Of a stretch of DNA of 64,000 nt, positions 16,776-34,361 are shown one piece after another; the first letter of the stretch is position 1; each line of letters begins with the position of its first letter. Under the pieces are notes generated by a model, which had not been told where the DNA came from, ran no database searches, and saw only the letters and a program-made list of their open reading frames with translations. The position numbers and the translations under genes were made by a program. The stretch lies in contig NZ_FOWZ01000001.1 in the NCBI RefSeq assembly GCF_900115585.1, positions 765,461 to 829,460 on the forward strand, in the 5' to 3' direction. This DNA comes from Qipengyuania nanhaisediminis (GTDB lineage: Bacteria > Pseudomonadota > Alphaproteobacteria > Sphingomonadales > Sphingomonadaceae).

Positions 16776-17312
16776 TCACACGGTCCCTTCGAGATCTTCG
16801 CGCATGGCGGCGCCGTGGCGGAATACGCGGGCAAGGATGAAGAGCACCAGGGCAATCAAGAGGCCGGTGATCGAAAGTTCGACATCGACCGTGAAGGTGT
16901 CCTGCTTCACCTGCTGTGCGATGAAGACGGCGAGGGCGCTGGCAGGCAGCTTGAGCAGTTCGATCGACACGGCCAGCCAGCCCATCGTGCGCAGGCGATC
17001 GGCGTTTTCGAGAATGAAGGGATCGCCCTCTCCGACCGAGCCGATGATCCGGCGAAGGATGCGCAGGAAGAAGAAGCCGATCGCGACCATGATCGCGCCC
17101 ATGAACAGGACCACGGCGATAGTGGCGGCCACAGTGCCTGCTGCCACGGTGGCCGTCGGAAGCATCTCGTCGACGATATGCGCCTGGCTCATCAGGACGA
17201 TCGGGATGGCAACCAGCAGGGCCAGGAATGCCACGCCGAGCAAGAACTGGGCGATCAGGGTGACGATGCGCGCTGCCTTGAGCAGGCCGTCATTGGGAAG
17301 GGTCTGTGTCAT
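16776..17312 (-). CDS. DUF2975 membrane protein
   Basis: The product has 178 residues with four predicted transmembrane helices, at about 15-38, 55-85, 108-130 and 145-165. The conserved block GEGDPFILENADRLRTMGW between the second and third helices is the DUF2975 signature. The biochemical function of this family is not known. The gene lies 20 bp after the 42-residue peptide gene and 29 bp before the XRE regulator, so the three are probably one transcript. AGGA lies 7 bases before the ATG. A membrane sensor or partner modulating the XRE repressor is plausible but unproved. Confidence 0.88.
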   Translation of the reverse strand: MTQTLPNDGLLKAARIVTLIAQFLLGVAFLALLVAIPIVLMSQAHIVDEMLPTATVAAGTVAATIAVVLFMGAIMVAIGFFFLRILRRIIGSVGEGDPFILENADRLRTMGWLAVSIELLKLPASALAVFIAQQVKQDTFTVDVELSITGLLIALVLFILARVFRHGAAMREDLEGTV

Positions 17313-17332
17313 GGCTCTATCCTAAATCGGGT

Positions 17333-17461
17333 TCAGGCGATGGCCGGGGCGACCATTACGGTCGTTTCGGCAAGCGGTACGGCAGTGATTGCCTGCAGCG
17401 ACAGGACCGTGATCACGATGGCGGCGGACACTGCGGCGAGGTGGTTGGTGAAACGGGTCAT
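17333..17461 (-). CDS. 42-residue hydrophobic peptide heading the DUF2975-XRE cassette
   Basis: A short reading frame encodes MTRFTNHLAAVSAAIVITV followed by [23 protein letters not shown]. One hydrophobic helix at about 8-28 could be a transmembrane segment or an uncleaved signal. AAGGAG lies 8 bases before the ATG, the stop is 20 bp before the DUF2975 start, and a promoter with a perfect TTGACA box lies just upstream, all supporting a real gene. Similar small peptides precede DUF2975 genes in related genomes as far as I recall. Function unknown; membrane-peptide or stress-response roles are possible. Confidence 0.7.
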   Translation of the reverse strand: MTRFTNHLAAVSAAIVITVLSLQAITAVPLAETTVMVAPAIA

Positions 17462-17484
17462 TTATCGAACTCCTTGATCGTCAA

Positions 17485-17535
17485 TATCGATAATCAATAA
17501 GGCGAGTCGCGTTTATTGTCAATCGATAATATCGA
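17485..17535 (-). promoter_or_regulatory. Promoter of the peptide-DUF2975-XRE cassette with flanking palindromes
   Basis: On the minus strand a TTGACA -35 box (17517-17522) is followed after 17 bp by TATTGA as a -10 box (17494-17499). A perfect 13-base palindrome with a three-base centre, TCGATAATATCGA (17523-17535), abuts the -35 box, and an 8-base perfect palindrome TATCGATA (17485-17492) lies next to the -10 box. A protein bound at both would occlude RNA polymerase. The XRE regulator of the same cassette is the natural candidate for binding. Confidence 0.65.
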
Positions 17536-17545
17536 AAAACGATAT

Positions 17546-18067
17546 GTGCCGGGTCCGGCTAGTTGTGCGGGCGACGAAGGTGGCACCCTGTCGCCATGGC
17601 GGGATCCCCGAAAATGGCGTTTTTCCAAGGTCTTGGTCCGATCCGGCCTGGTTGACACATTGACCGATGGCTTTCGGCAGGGAGGGCTTCCGGGCTTCAA
17701 GAGGGGGGTGGTCGATCATTGGCGCCGGACTTGTCTGCGGCGCCGACGCGGCAGTAGGAAAGCCTCATCGCCAAGGCGCCTTCGCCGCCTTCAAACAGGC
17801 GTTTGACTTTCCCCTGCGCGCTTCCTACATGCTCCCTCGACCGCACGCTTCGAGCGAGTCCGATTCATGCGCGGGGATCGGAACCAGGATGGAAGCGGCG
17901 TTTCCATATCGCGACGTTCTATAAGAGCTGCAGCCGCCGCCCGACCGGGTGTGCTTGTCCTGCGGCCTTTTTGCGTCTCGCGATACGGTTCTCACGCGCA
18001 TGAGACATCTATTGGCGACCCTGTCCGCGCAGGGTTGCAGGCACACTGAAAGAGGACGAGCTCCTTT
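17546..18067 (+). other. Long non-coding upstream region of rpoB
   Basis: About 520 bp separate the cassette promoter from rpoB and hold no reading frame I would call a gene. They contain a candidate promoter at 17804-17831, inverted GGCGCC arms near 17725-17750, and an ACCCTG/CAGGGT stem-loop at 18018-18035 in the late leader. No tRNA or riboswitch was recognised. The probable rpoB transcript would carry a leader of roughly 220-240 bases. Confidence 0.6.
17804..17831 (+). promoter_or_regulatory. rpoBp: Candidate sigma-70 promoter of rpoB-rpoC
   Basis: TTGACT (17804-17809) and TACATG (17826-17831) are spaced by 16 bp. The -35 match is good and the -10 match moderate, as usual in alphaproteobacteria. 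It is the best candidate I found in the 600 bp before rpoB. Confidence 0.4.
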
Positions 18068-22249
<4,182 letters not shown>

Positions 22250-22307
22250 GGGGCCAACGCCCCCTCCGCTTTCCGCCCATTAGAAATACCCCTTGGGAAA
22301 TTAAGTC

Positions 22308-26636
<4,329 letters not shown>

Positions 26637-26664
26637 GCCTTCCCTTCGGACCTGACCCGAATTG

Positions 26665-26695
26665 GCCCCGCCGGAGCGATCCGGCGGGGCTTTTT
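26665..26695 (+). terminator. Rho-independent terminator of rpoB-rpoC
   Basis: A perfect 10-bp stem (26665-26674 with 26681-26690) with a six-base loop is followed by five T residues. It lies just after the rpoC stop. Confidence 0.95.
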
Positions 26696-26755
26696 CATGG
26701 GTCGGGGTAAGCCGCGCCGCTTGCCGCTATACATTAGCCGGCAGTTTCGGTTACA

Positions 26756-29143
26756 ATGCAGGGGGATACGCGCGGTGAGGCGCGAGAACCGGGGGCCGAA
26801 TTGGGAAAACCGACCGCGATCAGCGAAGAGGTACGCCGGCTGCTACTGGTGCGCAGAATGCGTGCGGTCATCGCCGGCAATACGCTTGCGACTGCTGCGG
26901 CCCTTGCATCGGCCGCTGTCCTGATTGTCGGCTTCGATGAAGCGAAGTGGCGCACCCCGCTGCTTTTCTGGGCGATCATCGCCGCCCTTGCATTCGCGCT
27001 GCGGGCCTATTTCTTCGCGACACTCGACCCCGACGAGAATGATGGCGAGGCGCTGACCCGCGATTATCGCAGGGTCACCGGCTGGATGATCGTGACAAGC
27101 GCGCTCTGGGCGGTTGGCTTCGTCCTGTTCGCCCTCATCGCGCAAGGCCTGGAAATCGCCCTGCTCGGCGTGGTCGGCACCGCGATGCTCGTCGGCGTCC
27201 TGCTCATCCATCGCGCCGTGCCGTTCGCGGGATATGTCCACATCGCGCTCCTGCTATCGGCGCTCATCGCGGCGGCGTGGTTGAGCGTGGGTGCCCAATC
27301 GCTGCCGATTGCCCTGGTCCTCGTGATTTACGCCATCGCGCTATGGACTGCGGTCGGCCGGATGGATGCCGCATTCCAGGCGGCCATCGCGGCCGATGTC
27401 GAGCGCGAAGAGGCCCGCGCAACCGTGGCAATGCTGCTCAATGACTACGAAGAGCAGTCGACGGACTGGCTGTGGATCATCGACCGGCACGGCAATCTTC
27501 GCGAAGTGAGCGAGCGTTTTGCCAACGCCTGCGCCCGCGATCCCGAAACACTCGAGGGATCATCCATCCTCGACCTGGTGGAGCCGGGAGAAGGCCGCGA
27601 TCAGCTGTCGCAGCATATCATCAACACTCATGCATTCCGCGATATCGCGGTAAGCGTTTCCATCGATGGGGCGCCCCGCTACTGGCAGCTTTCCGCCCGC
27701 CCGCGCAGTGATGGCAGCATGAGCGGCGTCGCGCGCGATGTGACCGCAGATCGCCTGATCGAAGAGCGCGTCACCCAGATGGCGCATTATGACAGCCTGA
27801 CCAATCTGGCCAACCGCTACCTCTTCAACGAGCGCCTGCGCGAATTGCTCGGCGATAGCAGGTCGAGCGGCGCCAACGTGGCGCTCTTCTATCTCGATCT
27901 CGACGACTTCAAGGCCATCAACGACACGCGCGGACACCTCGTCGGGGATCGCCTGCTGCGCGAGGTCGCCGAACGCCTGGCCTGCGAAGTGCGAGACGAA
28001 GACACGGTCGCGCGTCTTGGTGGCGACGAGTTTGCCGTGCTTATCGAAACGCGCGCCGGGGATGGCATGCTGATCGAACGGGCCCACCGTTTCCTGTCGG
28101 TGGTCAGGGCGCCGTATGAAATCGACGGTCACAGCTACAAGGTGTCCACCAGCGTAGGCGTGGCGCGATGCCATGACGGCGATTGCGATGCGGAAGAGCT
28201 GATGCGCCGCGCCGACCTTGCGCTTTACGCTGCCAAGAACAAGGGACGCGACAACCTCGCCATTTTCGAACACTCCCTCGATCAGCAGGCGCGCGAGCGC
28301 CGCTCGCTCGAAGCGGACCTCGGCGAAGCGCTCGCGCTTGACCAGCTCCGCCTGCATTTCCAGCCGATCATCGAATTGGAGACAGGGCAGGCGACAGGGT
28401 ACGAGGCCCTGCTCAGATGGTATCATCCGGAACGCGGCGTACTGGGACCGGGCGAATTCCTTTCCATCGCCGAAGAGACGGGGCTTATCATGCCCATCGG
28501 CGACTGGGTTATCCGCACCGCACTGGCCGAAACCGTCGATTGGGCGGGTGACTTCCGCGTAGCCATCAACCTGTCGACCACGCAGGTCGCCGATCCCAGG
28601 ATCGTGGCGACCTTGTCGCAGGCGCTGCGCGAAACCGATTTCCCGGCACACCGGGTCGAACTCGAAATCACAGAGCACGTGCTGATGGATCAAAGCGATG
28701 CCAATCGCGACACGCTCCTGAAAATGCGCGAAATGGGTCTCAGGATCGCGCTCGACGATTTCGGCACGGGCTTTTCGTCGCTCGCCTACCTGCGGCGCTT
28801 TCCGTTCGACCGGATCAAGATCGACCGCACTTTCGTCCGTGACCTGACTTCCGATATCGGCAGCCAGGCGATCGTTTCCACGATCACGAGGCTTGCCGAA
28901 GCGATGGATATGGAAACGACCGCAGAAGGCGTCGAGGATCGACGCCAGCTCGACCTTTTGCGCAAGCTCGGCGTCAAGGAGGCGCAGGGCTTCCTGATCA
29001 GCAAGCCCCTGCTGGCCGAGAAGATTTCCGCGACGACGATCAAGGCCGAAGAAGTGGCCGAGGCGCCGGTGGAGAAGGCGGTGATCGATTACCGGCAGGC
29101 GCGCAAGGCGGCGCTGAAGCGTCGCGGTGGCCAGGCAGCCTGA
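26756..29143 (+). CDS. Membrane-bound PAS-GGDEF-EAL c-di-GMP signalling protein
   Basis: The product has 795 residues. Six predicted transmembrane helices occupy about 38-215, with no large periplasmic domain. A PAS-like segment spans about 225-335 (QSTDWLWIIDRHGNLREVSERF). The GGDEF domain keeps its exact motif at 422-426 (RLGGDEFAVL). The EAL domain has EALLR at 550-554, INLST, LEITEHVLM, DDFGTG from 667, RIKIDRTFV and TTAEGVED. Both active sites look complete, so diguanylate cyclase and phosphodiesterase activity are both possible. It is not a LapD, which has a periplasmic LapG-binding module. The start is uncertain: no good ribosome-binding site precedes ATG 26756. It could set c-di-GMP levels that affect the adhesin locus (inference). 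Confidence 0.9.
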   Translation: MQGDTRGEAREPGAELGKPTAISEEVRRLLLVRRMRAVIAGNTLATAAALASAAVLIVGFDEAKWRTPLLFWAIIAALAFALRAYFFATLDPDENDGEALTRDYRRVTGWMIVTSALWAVGFVLFALIAQGLEIALLGVVGTAMLVGVLLIHRAVPFAGYVHIALLLSALIAAAWLSVGAQSLPIALVLVIYAIALWTAVGRMDAAFQAAIAADVEREEARATVAMLLNDYEEQSTDWLWIIDRHGNLREVSERFANACARDPETLEGSSILDLVEPGEGRDQLSQHIINTHAFRDIAVSVSIDGAPRYWQLSARPRSDGSMSGVARDVTADRLIEERVTQMAHYDSLTNLANRYLFNERLRELLGDSRSSGANVALFYLDLDDFKAINDTRGHLVGDRLLREVAERLACEVRDEDTVARLGGDEFAVLIETRAGDGMLIERAHRFLSVVRAPYEIDGHSYKVSTSVGVARCHDGDCDAEELMRRADLALYAAKNKGRDNLAIFEHSLDQQARERRSLEADLGEALALDQLRLHFQPIIELETGQATGYEALLRWYHPERGVLGPGEFLSIAEETGLIMPIGDWVIRTALAETVDWAGDFRVAINLSTTQVADPRIVATLSQALRETDFPAHRVELEITEHVLMDQSDANRDTLLKMREMGLRIALDDFGTGFSSLAYLRRFPFDRIKIDRTFVRDLTSDIGSQAIVSTITRLAEAMDMETTAEGVEDRRQLDLLRKLGVKEAQGFLISKPLLAEKISATTIKAEEVAEAPVEKAVIDYRQARKAALKRRGGQAA

Positions 29144-29222
29144 GCCGGACATCACACGCTGGCTCAAGGGCGGGCACTACTCTTCTCGCCATAGGCGACC
29201 GGCTGCGCTATCGGCGCCTGTC

Positions 29223-30569
29223 ATGACCACTATCACGCGTTTTGCCCCGTCACCGACGGGGAACCTCCATGTCGGCAATATCCGCACCGCCTTGCACAAC
29301 TGGATGCTGGCGAGGAAATCGGGCGGGCGTTTCGTCCTGCGCATCGATGATACCGATGCAGCGCGCAGTCGCGAGGAGTTTGTCGAAGCGATCCGTGCCG
29401 ACCTCGCATGGCTCGGTCTTGCGGCGGACGGCGAGGAGCGGCAGTCCGAGCGGCTCGCGCTCTACCAGTCGGCATTCGACGCGCTTCTCGACTCTGGCCG
29501 CATCTATCCCGCGTACGAAACCGCGCAGGAGCTCGAGCTCAAGCGCAAGATCCAGTTGGGCCGGGGCTTGCCGCCGATCTACGATCGCGCCGCGCTGCAG
29601 TTGAGCGATGCCGATCGTGCCGCAAAGGAAGCCGAAGGCGTAGCGCCGCACTGGCGCTTCAAGCTCGATCATGATGAACCGATCGAGTGGGACGATGGCG
29701 TGCGTGGCAAGCAGAAATTCGATCCTGCGCAGCTATCCGACCCGGTCATCCGCAGGGCCGACGGAAGCTGGCTCTACATGCTTCCCAGCGCGGTCGACGA
29801 TCTCGATATGGGGGTAACACAGGTGCTGCGCGGCGAAGACCACGTGACCAATACAGCCGTTCAAATTCAGATGTTTACCGCACTTATTGCTGCACAATAC
29901 CCTGCAGCAAAAATTCCTGCCTTTGCACATGAAGCCTTGCTCGTCGGCAAGGAAGGCAAGCTGTCGAAACGCCTTGGCTCGCTCGGCTGCGACAGCTTCC
30001 GTGAGCGCGATATCGAACCCGAAGCGATCGTCGCCCTGCTGGCGCGGCTCGGCACCTCGCAACCCGTCGAGCCGATCGCCGACCGGCAGGTTCTGGTCGA
30101 CACGTTCGACCTGTCGACATTCGGCCGTGCGCCCGCGAAGTTCGACGATACGGAACTCGACCGGCTCAATGCAGCGATCGTGCACCAGATGGATTATGAG
30201 GCGGTCCGGCACCGCCTTCCCGAAGGCATGGACGAGGCCGGCTGGCATGCGGTTCGCCCGAACCTTTCGCATGTCAGCGAGGCAGGAAACTGGTGGAAGC
30301 TGGTGACCGGGCCGATCGAGCAACCGGAATTTTCCAGCGAAGATCGCGCCTTCCTGTCGCAAGCCGCCGACTTGCTGGAGTGGGGCGATGATCCCTGGCG
30401 TTCGCTCACCGCTGCGCTGAAGGAAGCAAGTGGTCGCAAGGGCAAGCCGCTGTTCCTGCCGCTGCGCCAGGCTCTCACCGGAATGGACCACGGGCCGGAC
30501 ATGGGAGAATTGCTCCCGCTGATCGGTGAAGAAGAGGCGAGAGCGCGGCTGTGCCGGGCTGCAGCCTGA
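29223..30569 (+). CDS. gltX: Glutamate--tRNA ligase
   Basis: The product has 448 residues. The class I HIGH motif appears as TGNLHVGNIRTAL and the KMSKS motif as GKLSKRLG. RIDDTDAARSREEF, YLYM-type (SWLYMLPSAVDDLDMGVTQVLRGEDHV) and the C-terminal anticodon-binding helices are in place. It charges tRNA-Glu. The ATG at 29223 fits the family start (MTTITRFAPSPTG). Many alphaproteobacteria have two GluRS genes, one of which may prefer tRNA-Gln for transamidation; which form this is cannot be decided here. The 3' end overlaps the following lipoprotein gene by 19 bp. Confidence 0.95.
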   Translation: MTTITRFAPSPTGNLHVGNIRTALHNWMLARKSGGRFVLRIDDTDAARSREEFVEAIRADLAWLGLAADGEERQSERLALYQSAFDALLDSGRIYPAYETAQELELKRKIQLGRGLPPIYDRAALQLSDADRAAKEAEGVAPHWRFKLDHDEPIEWDDGVRGKQKFDPAQLSDPVIRRADGSWLYMLPSAVDDLDMGVTQVLRGEDHVTNTAVQIQMFTALIAAQYPAAKIPAFAHEALLVGKEGKLSKRLGSLGCDSFRERDIEPEAIVALLARLGTSQPVEPIADRQVLVDTFDLSTFGRAPAKFDDTELDRLNAAIVHQMDYEAVRHRLPEGMDEAGWHAVRPNLSHVSEAGNWWKLVTGPIEQPEFSSEDRAFLSQAADLLEWGDDPWRSLTAALKEASGRKGKPLFLPLRQALTGMDHGPDMGELLPLIGEEEARARLCRAAA

Positions 30570-31030
30570 AAGGTCTTCTTGCCTGCGCGATGTGTGCGGG
30601 CCTTGTCGCTTGCGGCGGGCCGCAGGGCGATCCGGCATGGTATCGCTCACCAGAACCGGAACTGCGCTATTCATCGACCTTCGGCGCACGGCTGCGTGTG
30701 ATCGAGGGATGTGTTGCGCTAGTCACCGGACCCGATGCGCTCGACCGGGAGGCGGACGTGGCGATAGGGGACGCAGCCATACCGCTCTTCATCGACACAT
30801 TCGAAGTCGAAGCCTCCGGCGGCCAGCTCAAGATAACCACGCCAGACGGCGAAGTCCTGACCGATGGCGATCTGGTGCTGGGCGAGGGCGGACCTTGGCC
30901 AAAGAGCGATCCGCGCTCCGCACCTGTCAGCAATCCGCCCGATCTGTCGCGCTGCCCGGGCGATCCCTACCAGGTCGTTGGCCTCAGCAAGGGCTGGGGT
31001 CCTTACGATCCGGAAGGGTTGCTGGATTAG
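30551..31030 (+). CDS. Putative lipoprotein, unknown function
   Basis: The product has 159 residues, starting at GTG 30551 inside the end of gltX. A short signal peptide ends in the lipobox LVAC with Cys21 as the lipidated residue, followed by GGPQGDP. The mature part contains RVIEGCVALVTGP, two strand-rich stretches and a CPGDPYQVVGLSKGW end; the two cysteines could pair. I do not recognise the family. The start is set by the need for a signal peptide: the next ATG, near 30590, would be too short. Its stop overlaps the pyk stop by 4 bp on the opposite strand. Confidence 0.7.
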   Translation: MPGCSLKGLLACAMCAGLVACGGPQGDPAWYRSPEPELRYSSTFGARLRVIEGCVALVTGPDALDREADVAIGDAAIPLFIDTFEVEASGGQLKITTPDGEVLTDGDLVLGEGGPWPKSDPRSAPVSNPPDLSRCPGDPYQVVGLSKGWGPYDPEGLLD

Positions 31031-32511
31031 CCCTCGTGCTTTTCCAGTTCGTCGCCCGCGATCGACACCACGTGCATGAGGTTGGTCGATCCGGGAGTGC
31101 CGAAGGGTACGCCGGCGAGGGCGATCAATTTGCTACCCGCAGCTGCGAAGCGGTGACGCAGCGCCATGCGCTTCCCCTTGGCGATCATCTCTTCGAAGCT
31201 TCCGATATCCTTGGTCGCAACAGCGTGCGCGCCCCATAGCAAGGCGAGGCGGCGCGCCGTCTTCATGCTCGGCGTCAGGACCATCATCGGCACGCTCGGC
31301 CGCTCGCGCGCAACGCGGCGGGCCGTGCTGCCCGAACCGGTGAAGACCGTGATCGCAGAAATGGCGACCGTGTCGGCAACGGTCATGCAGGCATGCGCCA
31401 GCGCGTCGGCAGTAGTGCGGTCGGGCGGCGTGTCGAGAAAACGCACACGCGGCAGGTACGCCTCATCGCTTTCGACCTGCCGGGCGATGCGGTGCATGAT
31501 GGTGACCGCTTCTTCGGGCCATTCGCCCGCTGCCGTTTCCGCAGATAGCATGACCGCGTCGGCGCCGTCGTAGACCGCGTTCGCCACGTCCGAGACTTCG
31601 GCGCGGGTCGGGGCGGGGCTTTCGATCATGCTTTCCAGCATCTGCGTTGCCACGATGACCGGCTTGCCGGCGGTGCGCGTCTTGTTGACGATCTGCTTCT
31701 GGAGCGGCGGGACCTCCTGCGGTTCGAGCTCCACGCCAAGATCGCCGCGGGCGACCATGATGCCGTCGGACAGTTCGATAATCTCGTCGAGGCGCCTGAC
31801 CGCCATCGGCTTTTCGATCTTGGCGCACAGCGCGCCGTAGCCGCCCATCAGCTTGCGCGCTTCGGCAAGGTCTTCGGGACGCTGGACGAAGGAGAGGCCG
31901 ATCCAGTCGACGCCCTGCTGGACGGCAAAGGCGAGGTCGCGGCGGTCCTTCTCGGTGAGCGCCGGAATGGGCACTTCGGCATCGGGCACGTTGACGCCCT
32001 TACGATCCGAAATCACGCCGCCGACTTCTGCCGAACACAGGATCTCGTTCTCGTCCGCGCGGATCACTTTCAGGCGTATCTTGCCGTCGTTGATCAGCAG
32101 GCGCTGGCCTTTTTCAAGCAGGCCGAAGAGTTCGGGGTGCGGCAATTCGACGCGGGTGTGATCGCCCGGCTCGGGATTACGGTCGAGCGTGAAATGACCC
32201 GAGTGACGAATGACCGCCTCGCCGTTCTTGAACTTGCCGACACGCAGCTTCGGGCCCTGGAGGTCGGCAAGGATGGCGATGGGGCGATGGAATTCCTTCT
32301 CCATCGCGCGGATCGCCTTGATCGTTTCGGCGTGGGTTTCGTGTTCGCCATGGCTCATGTTGACGCGGAAAGCGTCGACCCCGGCGCGGAACAGGCGGGC
32401 CAGCATTTCCGGAGACCGGCTCGCCGGGCCTACGGTCGCAAGAATCTTGACCTTGCGGCCACGCGGATCGAGCTTGGGCGCGCCGTCGCGCTCTTTGAGG
32501 GGCTTTGCCAT
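31027..32511 (-). CDS. pyk: Pyruvate kinase
   Basis: The product has 494 residues, a normal length. KILATVGPASRSPEMLARLFRAGVDAFRVNMSHG marks the N-terminal barrel strand, then AILADLQGPKLRVG, KIEKPMAVRRLDEIIELSDGIMVARGDLGVEL (active-site Lys and Asp/Glu metal ligands), ATQMLESMI and PTRAEVSDVANAVYDGADAVMLSAETAAGEWP. It converts phosphoenolpyruvate and ADP to pyruvate and ATP, the last step of lower glycolysis and the Entner-Doudoroff pathway. The gene stands alone, divergent from the DUF1244 gene by 46 bp and convergent with the lipoprotein gene. Confidence 0.97.
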   Translation of the reverse strand: MAKPLKERDGAPKLDPRGRKVKILATVGPASRSPEMLARLFRAGVDAFRVNMSHGEHETHAETIKAIRAMEKEFHRPIAILADLQGPKLRVGKFKNGEAVIRHSGHFTLDRNPEPGDHTRVELPHPELFGLLEKGQRLLINDGKIRLKVIRADENEILCSAEVGGVISDRKGVNVPDAEVPIPALTEKDRRDLAFAVQQGVDWIGLSFVQRPEDLAEARKLMGGYGALCAKIEKPMAVRRLDEIIELSDGIMVARGDLGVELEPQEVPPLQKQIVNKTRTAGKPVIVATQMLESMIESPAPTRAEVSDVANAVYDGADAVMLSAETAAGEWPEEAVTIMHRIARQVESDEAYLPRVRFLDTPPDRTTADALAHACMTVADTVAISAITVFTGSGSTARRVARERPSVPMMVLTPSMKTARRLALLWGAHAVATKDIGSFEEMIAKGKRMALRHRFAAAGSKLIALAGVPFGTPGSTNLMHVVSIAGDELEKHEG

Positions 32512-32557
32512 GAGGCATCGCTATGGCACGGCGGTGCGACAATTCAAGGACGATGAC

Positions 32558-32872
32558 ATGGTTACGAATGCACCCGACCCGCTCGACGCGCTCCCCGATG
32601 ACGTAGCGGCAGCCGCTTTCCGGCGACTGGTCCGACACCTGCGCCATCGCCACGATGCGCAGAATATCGACCTGATGGGGCTGTCCGGCTTCTGCCGCAA
32701 TTGCCTGGCGGACTGGATCCGCGACGCCGGCTTCGAAGGCGACAAGGCAGCCGCGCGCGAGCTGATCCACGGAATGCCGATGGACGAATGGAAAGCCGCC
32801 CACCAGACGCCCGCCACCGAAGAGCAGCTGGCGCGTATGGAAGCCAGTGTTGCGAAAAATCGCGTGGAGTAG
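32558..32872 (+). CDS. DUF1244 family protein
   Basis: The product has 104 residues. The family core is clear: AAFRRLVRHLRHRHDAQNIDLMGLSGFCRNCLADWI, with a conserved CxxC-type pair (FCRNCL) and MPMDEWKAAHQTPAT. The function of DUF1244 is unknown. The two cysteines and the histidines (HLRHRHD) could bind metal. The ATG at 32558 has AAGGA 7 bases upstream; a much longer in-frame extension runs through pyk on the other strand and is rejected. gapR follows 83 bp downstream. Confidence 0.9.
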   Translation: MVTNAPDPLDALPDDVAAAAFRRLVRHLRHRHDAQNIDLMGLSGFCRNCLADWIRDAGFEGDKAAARELIHGMPMDEWKAAHQTPATEEQLARMEASVAKNRVE

Positions 32873-32955
32873 CGAGTCGGCACCTTCACCCCGGCGCGGG
32901 AGGTGGCTATCCGCAGCAGCCAACCGATTCTCAAAGACACTGGAGCTGATACCCA

Positions 32956-33192
32956 ATGGCCGAAGCCACCGACGACCGCCTGCGCCTTCTCATCGAGCGC
33001 ATCGAGCGCCTTGAAGAAGAGAAGAAGGGCATCGCCGACGACATTCGCGACGTTTACGCAGAAGCCAAGGCCGTGGGTTACGACACTAAGATCATGCGCC
33101 AGGTCATCCGCCTGCGTAAGATGAAGCCCGACGAGCGCAGCGAACAGGAAACCATCCTCGATACCTACAAGGCCGCGCTCGGCATGGGTTGA
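32956..33192 (+). CDS. gapR: GapR family nucleoid-associated protein (DUF2312)
   Basis: The product has 78 residues. The coiled-coil-forming helix [38 protein letters not shown] and the basic stretch [18 protein letters not shown] match DUF2312/GapR. In Caulobacter GapR encircles overtwisted, AT-rich DNA as a dimer of dimers and supports chromosome replication and segregation. Those properties are taken from the family. GGAG lies about 11 bases before the ATG. It is probably expressed independently or with DUF1244. Confidence 0.93.
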   Translation: MAEATDDRLRLLIERIERLEEEKKGIADDIRDVYAEAKAVGYDTKIMRQVIRLRKMKPDERSEQETILDTYKAALGMG

Positions 33193-33250
33193 TCCCGCGC
33201 GCAAGCGTCCTATCTTGGTAACACACTTATCGAGACAGGAGGATTTTGCG

Positions 33251-33598
33251 ATGCCCGGACCCTGGAAAGACGCGCGCGGTGTTACCGTCACGACCACGCC
33301 GATGATCGAAGGCAAGCCGATCCAGGATTACCTCGGCATCGTGACCGGCGAGGTGATCGTCGGCGCGAACCTGTTCCGCGATCTTTTTGCCAATATCCGC
33401 GACATCGTCGGCGGCCGCTCCGGCAGCTACGAGCGCATCCTTGCGGACGCGCGCAACCAGGCGATCGAGGAACTGCAGGCCGAATGCGCCACGCGCGGCG
33501 GAAATGCGGTTGTGGGGGTCGATCTCGACTACGAGGTGATCGGCGATACCGGCTCGATGCTGATGGTTTCGGCCAGCGGCACCGCCGTGAAGATCTAG
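33251..33598 (+). CDS. YbjQ/UPF0145 family protein
   Basis: The product has 115 residues. [48 protein letters not shown] and the C-terminal [28 protein letters not shown] are characteristic of the YbjQ pentameric beta-alpha family, sometimes called heavy-metal-binding, whose function is not established. An excellent AGGAGG ribosome-binding site 8 bases before ATG 33251 decides the start; an in-frame GTG at 33215 is not needed. It ends 1 bp before the convergent CPBP protease gene. Confidence 0.92.
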   Translation: MPGPWKDARGVTVTTTPMIEGKPIQDYLGIVTGEVIVGANLFRDLFANIRDIVGGRSGSYERILADARNQAIEELQAECATRGGNAVVGVDLDYEVIGDTGSMLMVSASGTAVKI

Positions 33599-33599
33599 G

Positions 33600-34361
33600 T
33601 CAAAGCCAAGGGTCGAGCGCCGTAAACAGCGCGTTGAACAGCGCGTGCTGCAAGATCGCGGCGCCCAGGCCCAAGCGCGTGCGTGTGAAGGCGAGGATGA
33701 GGCCGCCGATCGTCTGCGGCAGCACCAGGAACACCGTGATGAATTGCAGTTCCGCGTAATTCGTCAGGTGGATCATCCCGAACACGAGAGAGCTAGCGTA
33801 AATAATCTTGCCGTAATGGCGGGAAAACCACGCGGGCACTGCACTGTTGGCCTTGCGCGTGGCGAGCCATCTTAGCCAGGCGGCGATCACCCCCAAGACG
33901 AACACGCCGCCGATGGCGACTTCTCCGACCGCATCGAGGTAGGAGAGCCCGGTTGTAGCCAGAATCAATGCGACGAAGGTTGCCGCGAATTCGAGATCGG
34001 CGCGCCTTCCGCGCAGCCATCCCCGGAATATGACCTCTTCCATGACCGGCGCCACGGCGATCGCGAGAATGGCCAAGGTCAGCGGATCGAGATCGAAATC
34101 CTCGACTTGCGGAAAGGTGGCTCCGAACCCTTCGGCGATTGCCACGACCGCAACCATGAGTGCGGCCACGGTAATGTCCACGGCCAGCACGACCGAGAAT
34201 ACGCGGCGTCGCTCGCTGCCTCGCAGCATCGGTCCGCCGGGCGGGGTCGGTGCCTTTGCGAAGGCCAGCAGTTGCCGCAGTGTGTCGGCGGGACTGCTGC
34301 CGGAAGTTGCAACGGGGTGGGCGTCAGCCCCTGACAAGGCCCAGCGCCTTGTAAGTCGCAT
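33600..34361 (-). CDS. CPBP-family intramembrane protease (Abi/Rce1-like)
   Basis: The product is up to 253 residues. About six transmembrane helices carry the three family motifs: EEVIFRG (catalytic EExxxR), FGMIHLTNY (FxxxH) and HALFN (HxxxN). The family includes Rce1-like CAAX proteases and bacterial immunity or stress proteins; the substrate here is unknown. The start is doubtful. ATG 34361 would overlap the end of trpS by 38 bp, and ATG 34229 would remove a variable 44-residue leader without touching the membrane domain. It lies at the end of the secB-murJ-trpS run and is probably cotranscribed. Confidence 0.85.
   Translation of the reverse strand: MRLTRRWALSGADAHPVATSGSSPADTLRQLLAFAKAPTPPGGPMLRGSERRRVFSVVLAVDITVAALMVAVVAIAEGFGATFPQVEDFDLDPLTLAILAIAVAPVMEEVIFRGWLRGRRADLEFAATFVALILATTGLSYLDAVGEVAIGGVFVLGVIAAWLRWLATRKANSAVPAWFSRHYGKIIYASSLVFGMIHLTNYAELQFITVFLVLPQTIGGLILAFTRTRLGLGAAILQHALFNALFTALDPWL

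Noticed and set aside
17652..17657. TTGACA as a -35 box for rpoB
   Set aside because: No acceptable -10 element lies 16-18 bp downstream; the pair at 17804-17831 is better.
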